Below are positions 30,091 to 42,399 of a DNA stretch of 59,178 bases, in pieces; position 1 is the first letter of the stretch; each line of letters begins with the position of its first letter. The notes under the pieces are model-generated. The model was not told where the DNA came from. It made no database searches and was given only the letters and a program-made list of their open reading frames with translations. The stretch is taken from the NCBI RefSeq assembly GCF_004353915.1, contig NZ_SMRP01000005.1, forward strand, positions 1 to 59,178, read 5' to 3'. The position numbers and the translations under genes were made by a program. The stretch comes from Paraburkholderia silviterrae. GTDB taxonomy: Bacteria > Pseudomonadota > Gammaproteobacteria > Burkholderiales > Burkholderiaceae.

Positions 30091-31137
30091 ATGCAGCGTG
30101 GTGTGTTGTACGGCGTGCTCGCCGGTGCGTTATGGGGAACCGTATTTCTGGTGCCTCGCCAGTTGCCGGAGTTCTCGCCGCTGCTCCTCAGTGCCGGGCG
30201 CTACCTGATGTATGGCCTCGTCTCGTTCGCCGCACTCCTGCCCATGCTGCGGCGCGTCTGGCCGCGTCTCACGCGCGCCGACCTCATCGCGCTCGTGAAG
30301 CTGGCTCTGATCGGCAACCTCCTTTACTACCTCTTTCTCGCGAGCGCGATCCATCTCGTGGGCATCGCGCCCGCCTCGCTGATCGTCGGTGTTCTGCCGG
30401 TCACGGTCACCCTGCTCGGACGCAGCGACCACGGCGCCGTGGCGCTCTCGAAGCTCGTCTGGCCGCTCGCGATGATCGCCGCCGGCATCGTATGCATCAA
30501 TGTCGATGTCTTCACGGCGGCCGCCGGCGAGCACGCGAGCACGCTCACGAAGATTGCCGGCCTCGGCTGCGCCGTCGGTGCACTCGCATGCTGGACCTGG
30601 TATGCCGTCGAAAATGCGCGCTACCTGCAGCGCAACGCACATTTCGGCGGCAACGAGTGGTCGGTGTTGTGGGGCGTCGTCACGGGCGCGCTCGGTGGCC
30701 TGCTCTGGCTCGCGGTGCTCGTCATGCCCGCCGCAACGGTGCAGGAGAGCGTGAGCGGCGGGCGCTGGACCGCGTTCTGGCAACTTAACCTCGTGCTGGC
30801 CATTGGCGCGTCGTGGCTCGGCAACGGTCTCTGGAACGCGGCTTCCAAACGCCTCCCCCTGACGCTCTCAGGCCAGATGATCGTCTTCGAGACGCTATTC
30901 GCCCTCCTCTACGGCTTCATCTACGACCACCGCCTGCCGCGCATGCTGGAAGTCGCGGCAATCGTGCTGCTGGTAGCGGGCGTGAGCTGGTCGGTCCGCC
31001 AGCATTCGGGCGGACCGGAGGACACCGCGCACGGCGACGGCATCGTGCCGGATGGCGATTTGCCCGGCATTGCGGGGGACGGCGGGGCGGATGCCTCGGG
31101 CAAGAACGGCACGGAACGGCGCCGCGCGGCGAACTAA
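30091..31137 (+). CDS. EamA/DMT family transporter
   Basis: The 348-residue protein has about ten hydrophobic segments in two EamA-like halves, beginning RGVLYGVLAGALWGTVFLVP. The second half includes QLNLVLAIGASWLGNGLWNAAS and ends with a membrane helix, then a hydrophilic Gly/Asp-rich tail of about 45 residues. Members export or import metabolites such as amino acids, but the substrate is not clear here. ATG at 30091 follows GGAGG and is preferred over an upstream frame of low-complexity sequence. It is divergent from guaB. Confidence 0.85.
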   Translation: MQRGVLYGVLAGALWGTVFLVPRQLPEFSPLLLSAGRYLMYGLVSFAALLPMLRRVWPRLTRADLIALVKLALIGNLLYYLFLASAIHLVGIAPASLIVGVLPVTVTLLGRSDHGAVALSKLVWPLAMIAAGIVCINVDVFTAAAGEHASTLTKIAGLGCAVGALACWTWYAVENARYLQRNAHFGGNEWSVLWGVVTGALGGLLWLAVLVMPAATVQESVSGGRWTAFWQLNLVLAIGASWLGNGLWNAASKRLPLTLSGQMIVFETLFALLYGFIYDHRLPRMLEVAAIVLLVAGVSWSVRQHSGGPEDTAHGDGIVPDGDLPGIAGDGGADASGKNGTERRRAAN

Positions 31138-31231
31138 CGGAGCTTGGCGGGGGAACTGGGGACGCAGCGCGGCCCATTGGACGGCCGTCACCGCGAGTTC
31201 AGGCGATCGTCAATGCCGGCTCAGCGCCGGT

Positions 31232-31564
31232 TCAGCGCGAATCCTTGTTCTGCCACTTACGGCCCTCGATCGAGCCTTCCTTGCGGGTTTTGTCGACGCG
31301 GCGCTGGCGTGCAAGCTTGGGATCGACCACCAGCGGGCGGTAGATCTCCACGCGGTCATGATCGGTGAGCACGGTGTCGAGCGGCTTGAGCTTGCCGTAA
31401 ATGCCCACCTTCAGTTTCGTCAGATCGATTTCTGGATGGCGCGCGAGGATGCCGCTCGCCTCGATGGCCTGGCCGAGCGTCGCGCCCGGCGCCAGTTCCA
31501 CGCCGATCAAGGTCTGCGCGACAGGCAGCGCGTAGCAGACGTCGATGGAAAGTGTCGCGCTCAT
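31232..31564 (-). CDS. rnfH: RnfH family protein (UPF0125)
   Basis: The 110-residue protein belongs to the ubiquitin-like RnfH family, with IDVCYALPVAQTLIGVEL at the start and VGIYGKLKPLDTVLTDHDRVEIYRPL in the core. The function is not settled, and members are nearly always paired with ratA. The ATG overlaps the ratA stop by four bases (ATGA). The C-terminus is basic. Confidence 0.92.
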   Translation of the reverse strand: MSATLSIDVCYALPVAQTLIGVELAPGATLGQAIEASGILARHPEIDLTKLKVGIYGKLKPLDTVLTDHDRVEIYRPLVVDPKLARQRRVDKTRKEGSIEGRKWQNKDSR

Positions 31565-32004
31565 AGCTTGTTCTTGCCGTAACGCTGGTCGGCGCGCTTC
31601 ACGAACGTGTCGACGAAGGTGTTCGCGATGTGGTGGAACACCGGACCGATGATCTTCTCGAGAATGATGTTAGAAAACTCGTAGTGCAGCGAGAATTCGA
31701 TCTTGCAGGCATCCGCGCGCAGCGGCGTGAAACGCCAGGCGCCCGTGAACTTCTTGAAGGGGCCGTCGGCGAACTCCATGTCGATACGCTCGGGCCGCTT
31801 GTGCCGGTTACGCGTGGCGAAGTGCTGCTTGATGCCTTTGAAGTTGATATCGATTTTCGCCTCCATTCCGTCCTCGTCCTTGCGGCGAACCTCGACGCCG
31901 CCGCACCACGGCAGGAAATTGGGATAATCGTCGACGTCGGTGACGAGGTCGAACATCTGCTCCGCCGAATGGCGAATCAACACGGTTTTCTGGACATCCG
32001 CCAT
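31561..32004 (-). CDS. ratA: Ribosome association toxin RatA / START-like SRPBCC protein
   Basis: The 147-residue protein is a polyketide cyclase/START-fold protein of the RatA family, with VLIRHSAEQMFDLVTDVDDYPNFLPWC at the N-terminus. In E. coli RatA is reported to block 70S assembly by binding 50S, while relatives act as coenzyme Q-binding Coq10. The second role fits well in aerobic betaproteobacteria. The start at 32004 gives the normal N-terminus, though the ribosome site is weak. The gene is divergent from smpB, as in many proteobacteria. Confidence 0.92.
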   Translation of the reverse strand: MADVQKTVLIRHSAEQMFDLVTDVDDYPNFLPWCGGVEVRRKDEDGMEAKIDINFKGIKQHFATRNRHKRPERIDMEFADGPFKKFTGAWRFTPLRADACKIEFSLHYEFSNIILEKIIGPVFHHIANTFVDTFVKRADQRYGKNKL

Positions 32005-32106
32005 AAATTGCGCAATGCGAGGCAAGGGTGAAGGCGCGACGGGCTTTCGGCTGCCCGCTTTGCTAAAATCGTGATTTTAAACGAGTTGGGCGTTTCCCAT
32101 TTTCCT

Positions 32107-32553
32107 ATGAGCATCATCGACAACAGAAAAGCCTTCTTCGATTACTTCATCGAAGAGCGCCACGAGGCGGGGCTCGTGCTCGAAGGATGGGAGGTCAAGG
32201 CGATGCGCGCCGGGCGAGCCAACATCAAGGAAAGCTACGTCGTGATCAAGGACGGCGAGCTCTACCTGATCGGCACGCACATCAGCCCGCTGCCCGAAGC
32301 CTCGACGCACATCCACCCCGATCCCACGCGCACGCGCAAGCTGCTGCTGCACCGCGAGGAAATCGACAAGCTGATCGGCAAGGTCGAGCAGCGCGGCTTC
32401 ACGCTCGTGCCGCTGAACTTCCACTACAAGGGCGGCCGCGTGAAGTGCGAGATCGGCCTCGCCAAGGGCAAGAAGCTGCACGACAAGCGCGAAACCGAGA
32501 AGCAGCGCGACTGGCAGCGCGAAAAGGCGCGCCTGATGCGCACGCCTACCTGA
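32107..32553 (+). CDS. smpB: SsrA-binding protein SmpB
   Basis: The 148-residue protein binds tmRNA and brings it to stalled ribosomes. Family features include [25 protein letters not shown], the GTHISPL segment and the basic C-terminal tail [15 protein letters not shown] that inserts into the mRNA channel. The start at 32107 is preferred over 32071 because it matches the short family N-terminus. A TAAAAT box about 35 bp upstream is a plausible -10. A terminator follows 67 bp after the stop. Confidence 0.96.
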   Translation: MSIIDNRKAFFDYFIEERHEAGLVLEGWEVKAMRAGRANIKESYVVIKDGELYLIGTHISPLPEASTHIHPDPTRTRKLLLHREEIDKLIGKVEQRGFTLVPLNFHYKGGRVKCEIGLAKGKKLHDKRETEKQRDWQREKARLMRTPT

Positions 32554-32620
32554 GCGCAGCCCGTCGATCCGTCAAGTCTTCGAGCCGCGCGCTTCAGACG
32601 CAACAAACGTGGCAAAAAGG

Positions 32621-32648
32621 AAAAAGGGCGGCCCGAGCCGCCCTTTTT
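32621..32648. terminator. Rho-independent terminator between smpB and the SPFH gene
   Basis: A stem of GGGCGGC/GCCGCCC with a 4-nt loop is flanked by A5 and T6. It can serve smpB on the plus strand and the convergent SPFH gene on the minus strand. Confidence 0.9.
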
Positions 32649-32687
32649 TGCTGCATTTTCGTTGCAAATACCGCCCCCTCGCCCCGC

Positions 32688-33644
32688 TCAAGCGCCCTTC
32701 GCCGTATCCCGGCTCAATTGCGTCTCCTTCATGCCCGTGCGGTTCACGATGGTGAGCGCCGAGGCGATCATCGAGCTCAGGTCGCTCATGTTGCCGGGCA
32801 CGATCAGCGTGTTGCCCTGCTTCGCGAGGTTACCGAACGCCGTGACGTACTGTTCCGCCACCTTGAGGTTGACGGCGTCCATGCCGCCCTGGGCCTGGAT
32901 CGAGTTGCCGATCTTCTGGATGGCCTGCGCATTCGCCTCGGCCACCGCCAGGATGGCCGCCGCCTGGCCTTGCGCCTGGTTGATGGCCGCCTGCCGCTCG
33001 CCCTCCGACTTCTGGATCGCGGCCTCCCGCGCGCCCGCTGCGAGGTTGATCTGCTCCTGTTTGCGCCCTTCCGAGGCCGCGATCAGTGCACGCTTTTCGC
33101 GCTCCGCGGTGATCTGCGCCTGCATGGCGTGCAGGATTTCCTTCGGCGGCGTGAGGTCCTTGATCTCGTAGCGCAGGACCTTCACTCCCCAGTTGGAGGC
33201 GGCCTCATCGAGCGCCGAAACGACGCTGTGATTGATGAAATCGCGCTCCTCGAAGGTCTTGTCGAGCTCGAGCTTGCCGATCACCGAGCGCAGCGTGGTC
33301 TGCGAGAGCTGCGTGATGGCGAACACGAAGTTGCTCGAACCATACGAGGCCTTCATCGGATCGGTCACCTGGAAGTACAGCACGCCGTCCACCTGGAGCT
33401 GCGTGTTGTCGCGCGTAATACAGATCTGGCTCGGCACCTCGAGCGGGATTTCCTTGAGCACGTGCTTGTAGGCCACGCGGTCGATGAACGGCAGCACCAT
33501 CGAGAGGCCCGGCGTGAGCGTGGCGTGGTAGCGGCCCAGCCGCTCGAGCACCCAGGCGTGCTGCTGCGGCACGATCTTCATGATCTTCGAGATCAGCACG
33601 ATGACGATCACGAGCAGGATCAACCCGACGACAGGCACTTGCAT
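32688..33644 (-). CDS. qmcA: SPFH/stomatin-like membrane protein (QmcA/paraslipin type)
   Basis: The 318-residue protein has one N-terminal membrane helix (VVGLILLVIVIVLISKIM), then an SPFH domain (KIVPQQHAWVLERLGRYHATLTPGL and onward). A long Ala/Glu/Gln-rich helical region follows that drives oligomer formation. It probably scaffolds membrane microdomains or regulates membrane proteases, as FtsH-linked relatives do. The start follows AGGGGGAAG. It is the downstream partner of the nfeD gene, which is the standard pairing for this family. Confidence 0.92.
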   Translation of the reverse strand: MQVPVVGLILLVIVIVLISKIMKIVPQQHAWVLERLGRYHATLTPGLSMVLPFIDRVAYKHVLKEIPLEVPSQICITRDNTQLQVDGVLYFQVTDPMKASYGSSNFVFAITQLSQTTLRSVIGKLELDKTFEERDFINHSVVSALDEAASNWGVKVLRYEIKDLTPPKEILHAMQAQITAEREKRALIAASEGRKQEQINLAAGAREAAIQKSEGERQAAINQAQGQAAAILAVAEANAQAIQKIGNSIQAQGGMDAVNLKVAEQYVTAFGNLAKQGNTLIVPGNMSDLSSMIASALTIVNRTGMKETQLSRDTAKGA

Positions 33645-33733
33645 ACGCTTCCCCCTTTGCTTCGATTTGACTTCGGTTTCGCTTCTTCGATGCATGCCTG
33701 CGCTGCCGGCCAGGCAGCCGTCTGCAGGCCTCG

Positions 33734-34219
33734 TCAGGCCTGGCGCGTGCCTTCGCGCGCCCCATGCGCACCCGCTGCCGCGCCGTCGGCGCGCCTCGCC
33801 GCCACGACGAGGCAACTGCCGCGCACCGCCTTGATTTCGTAAAGATGGGCGTCCTCGGGCTCCCCTGGCACGAGCTCAATGTCCCATTCGGCGCCCCGAT
33901 ACATCGCGCGCGCGCGCCCGTCGCGCCATGCGGCCACCGAGACGGTCGAGCCGATGTCGAGATTCACGCCCGGATCGGTTGACGCGTCGACCATGCGCCG
34001 GCGCCGCCCGAACCGCGAGCGCCGCAGCACGATCACGGCCACCAGCGCCACCAGCGCCGCAGCCACGAGTTGCAAGTCGAGCGGCGCACCCAGCTCATAC
34101 GCGAGCACGCCCGCGAGGAATCCGAGCGCGATCATCAGCAGATAGAACGTGCCGGTCATCAGCTCGGCCACGATCAGCACGCCCGCGCCGATCCACCAGA
34201 ACAAACCATGCGGACCCAC
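33734..34219 (-). CDS. NfeD family membrane protein
   Basis: The 161-residue protein has two or three N-terminal membrane segments (LFWWIGAGVLIVAELMTGTFYLLMIALGFL and LVAAALVALVAVIVL). A small OB-fold domain with the pattern GSTVSVAAWRDGRARAMYRGAEWD follows, which defines the short NfeD1b type without a protease domain. It works with SPFH proteins, and the SPFH gene follows 89 bp downstream. The start is a GTG at 34219 with GGGAGG upstream. Confidence 0.9.
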   Translation of the reverse strand: MGPHGLFWWIGAGVLIVAELMTGTFYLLMIALGFLAGVLAYELGAPLDLQLVAAALVALVAVIVLRRSRFGRRRRMVDASTDPGVNLDIGSTVSVAAWRDGRARAMYRGAEWDIELVPGEPEDAHLYEIKAVRGSCLVVAARRADGAAAGAHGAREGTRQA

Positions 34220-34233
34220 GTCGACCTCCCAAA

Positions 34234-34262
34234 GTAAAACACCCCGGCTTGACCGGGGTGTT
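34234..34262 (-). terminator. Rho-independent terminator of ppsA
   Basis: A 10-bp stem (AACACCCCGG/CCGGGGTGTT) with a 5-nt loop is followed on the minus strand by TTTTACTTT. It separates ppsA from nfeD. Confidence 0.85.
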
Positions 34263-34360
34263 ATAGCACGAAGCTGACACTGTTTTCCGCAGCGTGCGAA
34301 GGCGAGGTGTAAGCCACCTCAACTTTCGCGCGCGGCGCTCAGTGTGATTTCAGCGGGCGC

Positions 34361-36763
<2,403 letters not shown>

Positions 36764-37172
36764 ACAAGCCCCTAAGTGTGAAAAAAATTCACGATTGCGC
36801 AAGTGGGCTCGAACGCAGGCCGCCCATTGGAAGCGGATCTGCGCCTTGCGCAACCTGTTGGAGAAGCAATCGCCACCACCTTGGGGCCTGCATCCGGCGC
36901 GAGGAAAAGCACGAAGATGCGCGCGATTACGCGAAATTATGCGAAACCGCTGCAAGTTGACACCCGATTGAGCCACAATGGGCCGCGATTGGGCGCGGTT
37001 GCACTGCAATTGCTTATCCAACAGGTTGCCGCTATTCTACCGTGCCGACTCTCGAAAATGTGTCTGTCGGTGAGAATCGCGCCTCGAAATCGTTCCACAA
37101 CGCTCTCTGGGCGCCTCCCGGGCGCCTCGCCCATCTTTCGAGCCGCCTCGCTCACGTACCCAGCCTCAACCG
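36764..37172. other. Divergent ppsA/ppsR control region
   Basis: These 409 bases hold no supported gene. A short GTGAA-A5-TTCAC hairpin lies at 36778-36792 next to ppsA. A CATAAT box on the minus strand near 36935 could serve ppsA, and a TTGACA on the plus strand at 36957 has no good -10 partner. Both promoters should be here. Confidence 0.4.
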
Positions 37173-37988
37173 ATGCCGCCTACCGTATTCATCGTCTCCG
37201 ACGGTACCGGGATCACTGCCGAAACGTTCGCGCATTCGATCCTCTCGCAGTTCGACCAAAAATTCCGCCTCGTGCGCGTGCCGTTCGTCGACTCGACGGA
37301 CAAGGCCTACTCGACCGCCGAAAAGATCAACGAAGCCGCGGTGCAAGAAGGCCGCCGCCCCATCGTTTTCACGACGCTGGTGGACAGCAATTCGAACGAG
37401 ATCGTCAAGCGCTCGAACGCGCTCGTGCTCGACATGTTCCAGACCTTCGTGGAGCCGCTCGAGCAGGAGCTGGAGCTCAAGTCGAGCCATGCGATGGGCC
37501 GCGGCCACCAGAACGCCGACACCGACGAATACAAGAACCGGATCGAAGCGATCAACTTCTCGCTCGCGCACGACGACGGCCAGTCCAACCGCAACCTCAA
37601 CGACGCCGACGTGATCCTCGTGGGCGTGTCGCGCAGCGGCAAGACGCCGACCAGCCTCTATCTGGCGATGCAATACGGCGTGAAAGCAGCCAACTATCCG
37701 CTGATCCCGGACGACTTCGAGCGCGGCAAGCTGCCCACTTCGCTGCTTGCGCATCGCGCGAAGATCTTCGGGCTCTCGATCGATCCGCAGCGCCTCACGG
37801 AAATCCGCAACGAACGGCGGCCAGGCAGCAAGTACGCGGCGCTGGAAAACTGCCGCTACGAAGTGAACGAAGCCGAAGCCATGATGCGCCGCGAAGGCAT
37901 CAAGTGGCTCTCGTCCACGCACAAGTCCATCGAGGAAATCGCCACGACGATCTTGCAGGAAATCCGCCTCGATAAGCCGGTGTACTAA
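37173..37988 (+). CDS. ppsR: PEP synthase regulatory protein (bifunctional kinase/phosphorylase)
   Basis: The 271-residue DUF299 protein begins TVFIVSDGTGITAETFAHSIL and carries the P-loop-like GVSRSGKTPTSLYLA near residues 151-165. It phosphorylates PEP synthase with ADP to inactivate it and removes the phosphate with inorganic phosphate to reactivate it. The divergent position next to ppsA is the common arrangement in proteobacteria. A strong terminator follows. Confidence 0.95.
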   Translation: MPPTVFIVSDGTGITAETFAHSILSQFDQKFRLVRVPFVDSTDKAYSTAEKINEAAVQEGRRPIVFTTLVDSNSNEIVKRSNALVLDMFQTFVEPLEQELELKSSHAMGRGHQNADTDEYKNRIEAINFSLAHDDGQSNRNLNDADVILVGVSRSGKTPTSLYLAMQYGVKAANYPLIPDDFERGKLPTSLLAHRAKIFGLSIDPQRLTEIRNERRPGSKYAALENCRYEVNEAEAMMRREGIKWLSSTHKSIEEIATTILQEIRLDKPVY

Positions 37989-38015
37989 CGATCGCGACCG
38001 GAAGCTACGGAAACG

Positions 38016-38043
38016 AAAAAGGCCTGCATTTGCAGGCCTTTTT
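38016..38043. terminator. Bidirectional terminator between ppsR and trmH-family gene
   Basis: The stem GGCCTGCA/TGCAGGCC is flanked by A5 and T5, so it can end the convergent ppsR and methyltransferase transcripts. Confidence 0.92.
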
Positions 38044-38075
38044 GTTGCAACGACTCGAAGCGATCGAGGCGACGC

Positions 38076-38861
38076 TCAGCGCGCGTGGCGCTGCTGACGG
38101 CATTGCTCGAAGAGGCACACGGCCGCCGCCGCCGCCACGTTCAGGGACTCCATGCCGCCCGGTTGCGGAATCGTCACGCGCCACGCCGCCGCGTCGCGCC
38201 ACACCTGCGAGACTCCCGCCCCTTCGTTACCGAAAACCCACGCCACCTGCCCCGTGAGGTCGCTCTCGTCGATGGCCTTCGCACCGTGCGAGTCGGTGAT
38301 CACGACCGGCACGCCGAGCATGTCGATCAGCGCTTCGGGATCGACATTATCGAAGACCTGCAGCAGGAAGTGCGCACCCATTGCCGAGCGCAGCACCTTC
38401 GATGACCACACGTAGGCGGTTCCCGGCGTGCAGAAGACCTTGTCGATGCCTGCGGCAGCCGCGCTGCGCAGGATCGAGCCGACGTTGCCCGCGTCCTGCA
38501 AACCATCGAGCACGAGACAGGTCGATTCGACGCGCGTGGGCAGATGCGTCTCGGGCATGTCCACGAGCAGCAGCATGCCCACGCCATGCACGACGTTCGA
38601 GAGCTGACCGAACAGCGCATCGGGCAGCGTGACCACGCGGCCCTCATCCACGCGCGCGACGATGGCCTGCGCCTCGGCATGCGCGAACGCACCCTCGGTC
38701 ACGACGCAATATTCGGGCTGCGAGCCGCCGTCGAGCCACGCGCTCGCGAGGTGGAAGCCTTCGAGCAAGGCCTGATGGCTGCGTCGCTGCTGATGCGTCG
38801 AGCCGGCCAGCGCCTTCAGGCGCTTGTAGAGCGGGTTGTCGCGCGATGTAATGGCTTTCAC
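38076..38861 (-). CDS. TrmH/SpoU family RNA 2'-O-methyltransferase
   Basis: The 261-residue protein is a SPOUT methyltransferase with the three family motifs: LDGLQDAGNVGSILRSAAAAG, VAWVFGNEGAGVS, and IPQPGGMESLNVAAAAAVCLFE. An N-terminal substrate-binding part precedes it (SRDNPLYKRLKALAGSTHQQRRSHQALLEGF). It probably methylates a ribose in rRNA or tRNA, but the target is not clear. The likely start is a GTG at 38861, which gives the usual VKAITSRDNP opening. A longer GTG frame from 38915 runs into the preceding hairpin. Confidence 0.9.
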   Translation of the reverse strand: MKAITSRDNPLYKRLKALAGSTHQQRRSHQALLEGFHLASAWLDGGSQPEYCVVTEGAFAHAEAQAIVARVDEGRVVTLPDALFGQLSNVVHGVGMLLLVDMPETHLPTRVESTCLVLDGLQDAGNVGSILRSAAAAGIDKVFCTPGTAYVWSSKVLRSAMGAHFLLQVFDNVDPEALIDMLGVPVVITDSHGAKAIDESDLTGQVAWVFGNEGAGVSQVWRDAAAWRVTIPQPGGMESLNVAAAAAVCLFEQCRQQRHAR

Positions 38862-38900
38862 GGGCGGGACTCGAGATCTGAAAAAGGATGAATGGAAAGG

Positions 38901-38927
38901 AAAACGGCGCCGCACGAGGCGGCGCCG
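38901..38927 (-). terminator. Possible terminator after rnhB
   Basis: On the minus strand a CGGCGCC-based stem is followed by TTTTCC. It lies between rnhB and the methyltransferase gene. Confidence 0.5.
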
Positions 38928-38955
38928 GATTGCGCAGGCAGCGGCATCGCGGGGC

Positions 38956-39747
38956 TCAGGCTCGTGCGAAACCGTCGTCCGGACCGGCGGCGCTGCCGAC
39001 CTTTACCGCGCCGGGCAGCGCGATGCCATGCAGTGCATAGGCCTCGCGCACGGGCGCGAACGAGCGCCGATGATGCTCGCACGGGCCATGCGCGCGCAAG
39101 GCAGCCAGATGCTGCGCGGTGCCGTAGCCCGCGTGCGCGTCGAACCCATAGACGGGGAACGCCGCGTGCAGCTCCAGCAGCATCCGGTCGCGCGTGACCT
39201 TCGCGATGATGGACGCCGCCGAAATACTGGGCACCAGCGCATCGCCGCCAATCACGGCCTCGCTGCGCACCGGCAGCACCGGGCAGCGGTTGCCGTCGAT
39301 CTTGGCGAGCGTGGGCGTCACGCTCAGGCCTTCCACGGCGCGCCGCATCGCCAGCATGGTCGCGTGCAGGATATTGAGCGAGTCGATCTCCTCGACACTC
39401 GCCGACGCCACACACCACGCGAGCGAGCGCTCGACGATGAGGTCGTAGAGCGCTTCGCGCGCTTTCGCCGTGAGCGCCTTGGAGTCGTCGAGGCCGGCAA
39501 TGGGCCGGGCCGGATCGAGGATCACGGCGGCGGCCATCACCGGGCCGGCGAGCGGCCCGCGTCCAGCCTCATCCACGCCGCAGACGATGTCGTCAGGCGA
39601 CTCGAACAGCAAGCCCGCCTGCTCCGCCCACACCTGCCGCGCGGCGCGCTTTTCTGCCGCTTTCGAGGGCGCCTTGGCCGCGGATTTCCCCGCGGCTTTC
39701 GACGCTGGCGCCTTCGCGCGAGCACGCTTGATCGTACCCTCGGTCAT
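38956..39747 (-). CDS. rnhB: Ribonuclease HII
   Basis: The 263-residue enzyme cuts RNA in RNA-DNA hybrids and at single ribonucleotides. The catalytic acids are visible in [14 protein letters not shown] (Asp59, Glu60) and GLDDSKAL, with the substrate segment [15 protein letters not shown]. The first 40 residues form a Lys/Ala-rich extension ([14 protein letters not shown]) not needed for the core. The ATG overlaps the lpxB stop (ATGA), so it is made with the lipid A genes. Confidence 0.95.
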   Translation of the reverse strand: MTEGTIKRARAKAPASKAAGKSAAKAPSKAAEKRAARQVWAEQAGLLFESPDDIVCGVDEAGRGPLAGPVMAAAVILDPARPIAGLDDSKALTAKAREALYDLIVERSLAWCVASASVEEIDSLNILHATMLAMRRAVEGLSVTPTLAKIDGNRCPVLPVRSEAVIGGDALVPSISAASIIAKVTRDRMLLELHAAFPVYGFDAHAGYGTAQHLAALRAHGPCEHHRRSFAPVREAYALHGIALPGAVKVGSAAGPDDGFARA

Positions 39748-40913
39748 GCCTGCCCCCTGCGAGTCTCCACGACCCGCGCGACCACCTCCGCCGCACGCTC
39801 CGCCGTGTTCTGGCGCAGCGCATGGTGCATCTGCGTGAACACTTCGGTGAGCGTGCGCCGGTTCGCCTCGTCGTGCAGCTGCGTGAGTGTCGCGTCCGCG
39901 AGCGCCTCGGGCGTCGCGAAGTGCTGAAGGATCTCGGGCACCACGAAACGCCCTGCGAGAATATTCGGCAGGCCGACATACGGCAGATAGCCCTGGCGGC
40001 GCATGATCTGCCCCGTAAGCCAGGGCACCTTGTACGAGATGACCATCGGCTTCTTGAGCAGCGCCGCCTCGAGCGTGACCGTGCCGCTCTTCACGAGAAT
40101 CGCATCGGCGGCGGTCATCGCAACTTGCGACTGACCGTCGATGATCGTGAGCGCGAGGCCCTGGTGCAGGTTCGCGAGTTCCTGCAACTGCGCGTGGATC
40201 GCCGGCGTCGCCGCTGGCATCACGAAGCGCAGGTCCGGCTCACGCTGCTGCATGATCTGCATCGCGTCGAAGAACGTCGGGCCGATCAGGCTGATCTCGG
40301 AACGGCGGCTGCCCGGCAGCACGGCGATCACCGGTCCGCTCTCGGGCAAGCCGAGTGCGCGGCGCGCGCCGGGCACGTCCGGTTCGAGCGGAATGTCGTC
40401 GGCGAGCGGATGCCCCACGTAGGTCGCCGCCACGCCGGCTTTCTCGAGGATCGCCGGCTCGAACGGGAACACGCAGAGCATGTGATCCACGGCCTTCTGG
40501 ATCTTCTTGATGCGGCCGCCGCGCCACGCCCAGATGGACGGGCACACGAAATGAACCGTGGGAATGCCCGCGTCGCGCAACGGGTGTTCGAGACCGAAGT
40601 TGAAATCGGGCGCATCCACGCCGATGAAAACGTCGGGCGGGTCCGCGAGCAGCTGATGCTTGAGTTCGCTGCGAATGCGCAGGATCTCGGGAATATGCTT
40701 GAGCGCCTCGACGTAGCCGCGCACCGTGAGCTTGTCCATCGGCCAATGCGCGTCGAAACCGGTGGCCTGCATGCGCGGCCCGCCAATTCCATAGTACTGC
40801 GCACTATCGGGCAGCCTGCCGACGAGCCCCTTGAGCAGCGACGCCGCGAGCAGGTCGCCGGACGGCTCCCCGGCGACCATGGCGAGGCGCAGCGGACGGG
40901 TTTGCAGCGCCAT
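39744..40913 (-). CDS. lpxB: Lipid-A-disaccharide synthase
   Basis: The 389-residue glycosyltransferase joins UDP-2,3-diacylglucosamine and lipid X to make the lipid A disaccharide. Family segments are [45 protein letters not shown] and the C-terminal [21 protein letters not shown]. It follows lpxA by 3 bp and overlaps rnhB by 4 bp, as in many proteobacteria. It is a peripheral inner-membrane protein. Confidence 0.97.
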   Translation of the reverse strand: MALQTRPLRLAMVAGEPSGDLLAASLLKGLVGRLPDSAQYYGIGGPRMQATGFDAHWPMDKLTVRGYVEALKHIPEILRIRSELKHQLLADPPDVFIGVDAPDFNFGLEHPLRDAGIPTVHFVCPSIWAWRGGRIKKIQKAVDHMLCVFPFEPAILEKAGVAATYVGHPLADDIPLEPDVPGARRALGLPESGPVIAVLPGSRRSEISLIGPTFFDAMQIMQQREPDLRFVMPAATPAIHAQLQELANLHQGLALTIIDGQSQVAMTAADAILVKSGTVTLEAALLKKPMVISYKVPWLTGQIMRRQGYLPYVGLPNILAGRFVVPEILQHFATPEALADATLTQLHDEANRRTLTEVFTQMHHALRQNTAERAAEVVARVVETRRGQA

Positions 40914-40916
40914 CGG

Positions 40917-41705
40917 TTAGCGGATGATGCCGCGTTGCGACTGCTCGACGAAATCGAGCAGCGCCTTCACGTGCACGTCCCCGTCGCCACCCGCTTGTGC
41001 GAGCTCGGCGAGCTGCACCTTCGCCTCTTCAAGCGACAGGCCGTTCTTGTACAGCGCGCGGTAGGCCGCGCGCAGCGCCGAGATTGCGTCGGGCGAGAAG
41101 CCGCGGCGGCGCAGCCCCTCGACGTTGATGCCATGCGGCACCGCCTTGTTGCCCGCGGCGACCACGAACGGCGGCACGTCCTGCACGAGCGCCGATGCGC
41201 CGCCCACCATCGAGTGCGCGCCGATGCGCACGAACTGATGCACGCCCGTCATGCCGCCGACGATCGCGTAGTCGTCCACGATCACATGGCCCGCGAGCTG
41301 CGCGTTGCTCGACATGATCACGTTGTTGCCGAGCCGGCAATCGTGCCCGACGTGCACGTAGGACATGATCCAGTTGTCGTCGCCGACGATCGTGACGCCG
41401 GTGTCCTGCACCGTGCCCGTGTGGATCGACGTGAACTCGCGGATGGTGTTGCGGTTGCCGATCACGAGCCTGGTGGGCTCGCCCTTGTACTTCATGTCCT
41501 GCGGACGGCCGCCGACGATCGCATAGTGGCCGATCGCGTTGTCTTCGCCGATCGTCGTGTGGCCTTCCAGCACGCTGTGCGAGCCGACCTTCGTACGCGC
41601 GCCGATGGTGACATTGGCACCGATCACCGCATAGGGCCCGATCTCGGCCGATTCATCGACTTGCGCGCCGGACTCGACGACCGCAGTGGGATGGATCCTG
41701 CTCAT
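40917..41705 (-). CDS. lpxA: UDP-N-acetylglucosamine acyltransferase
   Basis: The 262-residue protein transfers the 3-hydroxyacyl chain to UDP-GlcNAc, the first lipid A step. It is a left-handed beta-helix with hexapeptide repeats from [13 protein letters not shown] on. The catalytic His121 lies in [13 protein letters not shown], equivalent to E. coli His125. The C-terminal helical part ends in [13 protein letters not shown]. It lies 81 bp after fabZ on the same strand. Confidence 0.97.
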   Translation of the reverse strand: MSRIHPTAVVESGAQVDESAEIGPYAVIGANVTIGARTKVGSHSVLEGHTTIGEDNAIGHYAIVGGRPQDMKYKGEPTRLVIGNRNTIREFTSIHTGTVQDTGVTIVGDDNWIMSYVHVGHDCRLGNNVIMSSNAQLAGHVIVDDYAIVGGMTGVHQFVRIGAHSMVGGASALVQDVPPFVVAAGNKAVPHGINVEGLRRRGFSPDAISALRAAYRALYKNGLSLEEAKVQLAELAQAGGDGDVHVKALLDFVEQSQRGIIR

Positions 41706-41786
41706 TCGTCCTCGCTCTCCGATTCTGTTGCCGTGCCGCGGTGCCCTGCCAAGGCTGGAGGGCGCAGCGCCACGCGGGGGCGCATC

Positions 41787-42251
41787 TTATTGCGCCGCGT
41801 CCATTTTCTTGACGGTGCACATGAGTTCCGCCTCGCACGCGACGGAACCTTCCACTTCGGCATGTGCCTTGAACTTCCAGATGCCGCGCATGTAGCGCTC
41901 GAACGTCACGTTCAGGATGAGCTGATCACCCGGCTCGACCACGCGCTTGAAGCGCGCACCGTCGATGCCGACAAAGTAGTACAGCGTGTTCTCGAAGTCC
42001 TGCTCTTCTTCCGAAAACGTGAGCAGCGCCGCCGTCTGCGCGAGCGCTTCGAGGATCATCACGCCGGGCATGACTGGGCGTTGCGGGAAATGGCCCGTGA
42101 AAAAGGGCTCATTGACGGTCACGTTCTTCAACGCCTTGATGCTCTTGTGCGGTTCGAGCTCGATGACCCGGTCCACCATCAGGAACGGATAACGGTGCGG
42201 GAGCAGCGTGAGGATCTTGTGGATGTCGAAGTTGAGTTTTTCGATGTTCAT
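41787..42251 (-). CDS. fabZ: 3-hydroxyacyl-[ACP] dehydratase FabZ
   Basis: The 154-residue hot-dog fold enzyme dehydrates 3-hydroxyacyl-ACP in fatty acid synthesis, and so competes with LpxA and LpxD for substrate. The active-site pair is His54 in [13 protein letters not shown] and Glu68 in ILEALAQ. The start at 42251 is preferred because a longer upstream frame reads as non-conserved sequence. Its ribosome site is weak. The gene lies between lpxD and lpxA, the standard position. Confidence 0.96.
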   Translation of the reverse strand: MNIEKLNFDIHKILTLLPHRYPFLMVDRVIELEPHKSIKALKNVTVNEPFFTGHFPQRPVMPGVMILEALAQTAALLTFSEEEQDFENTLYYFVGIDGARFKRVVEPGDQLILNVTFERYMRGIWKFKAHAEVEGSVACEAELMCTVKKMDAAQ

Positions 42252-42399
42252 GGTGTTTCTGCTCACGCAGGAATTGCGTGTGACTGTCGAATGCGATGTC
42301 TGAAGTGCCCGGCATGCAAAACCCGGCTCCCGCGGCACCCCTGCGGCCCGCGCTTCAGGCGCAGTATGCGCCACGCGCGGCACTTCGTGCATGCGTAAT

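Noticed and set aside
39822..42398. 858-codon plus-strand frame opposite lpxB, lpxA and fabZ
   Set aside because: It spans three conserved minus-strand genes and their gaps, and has no recognisable domain.
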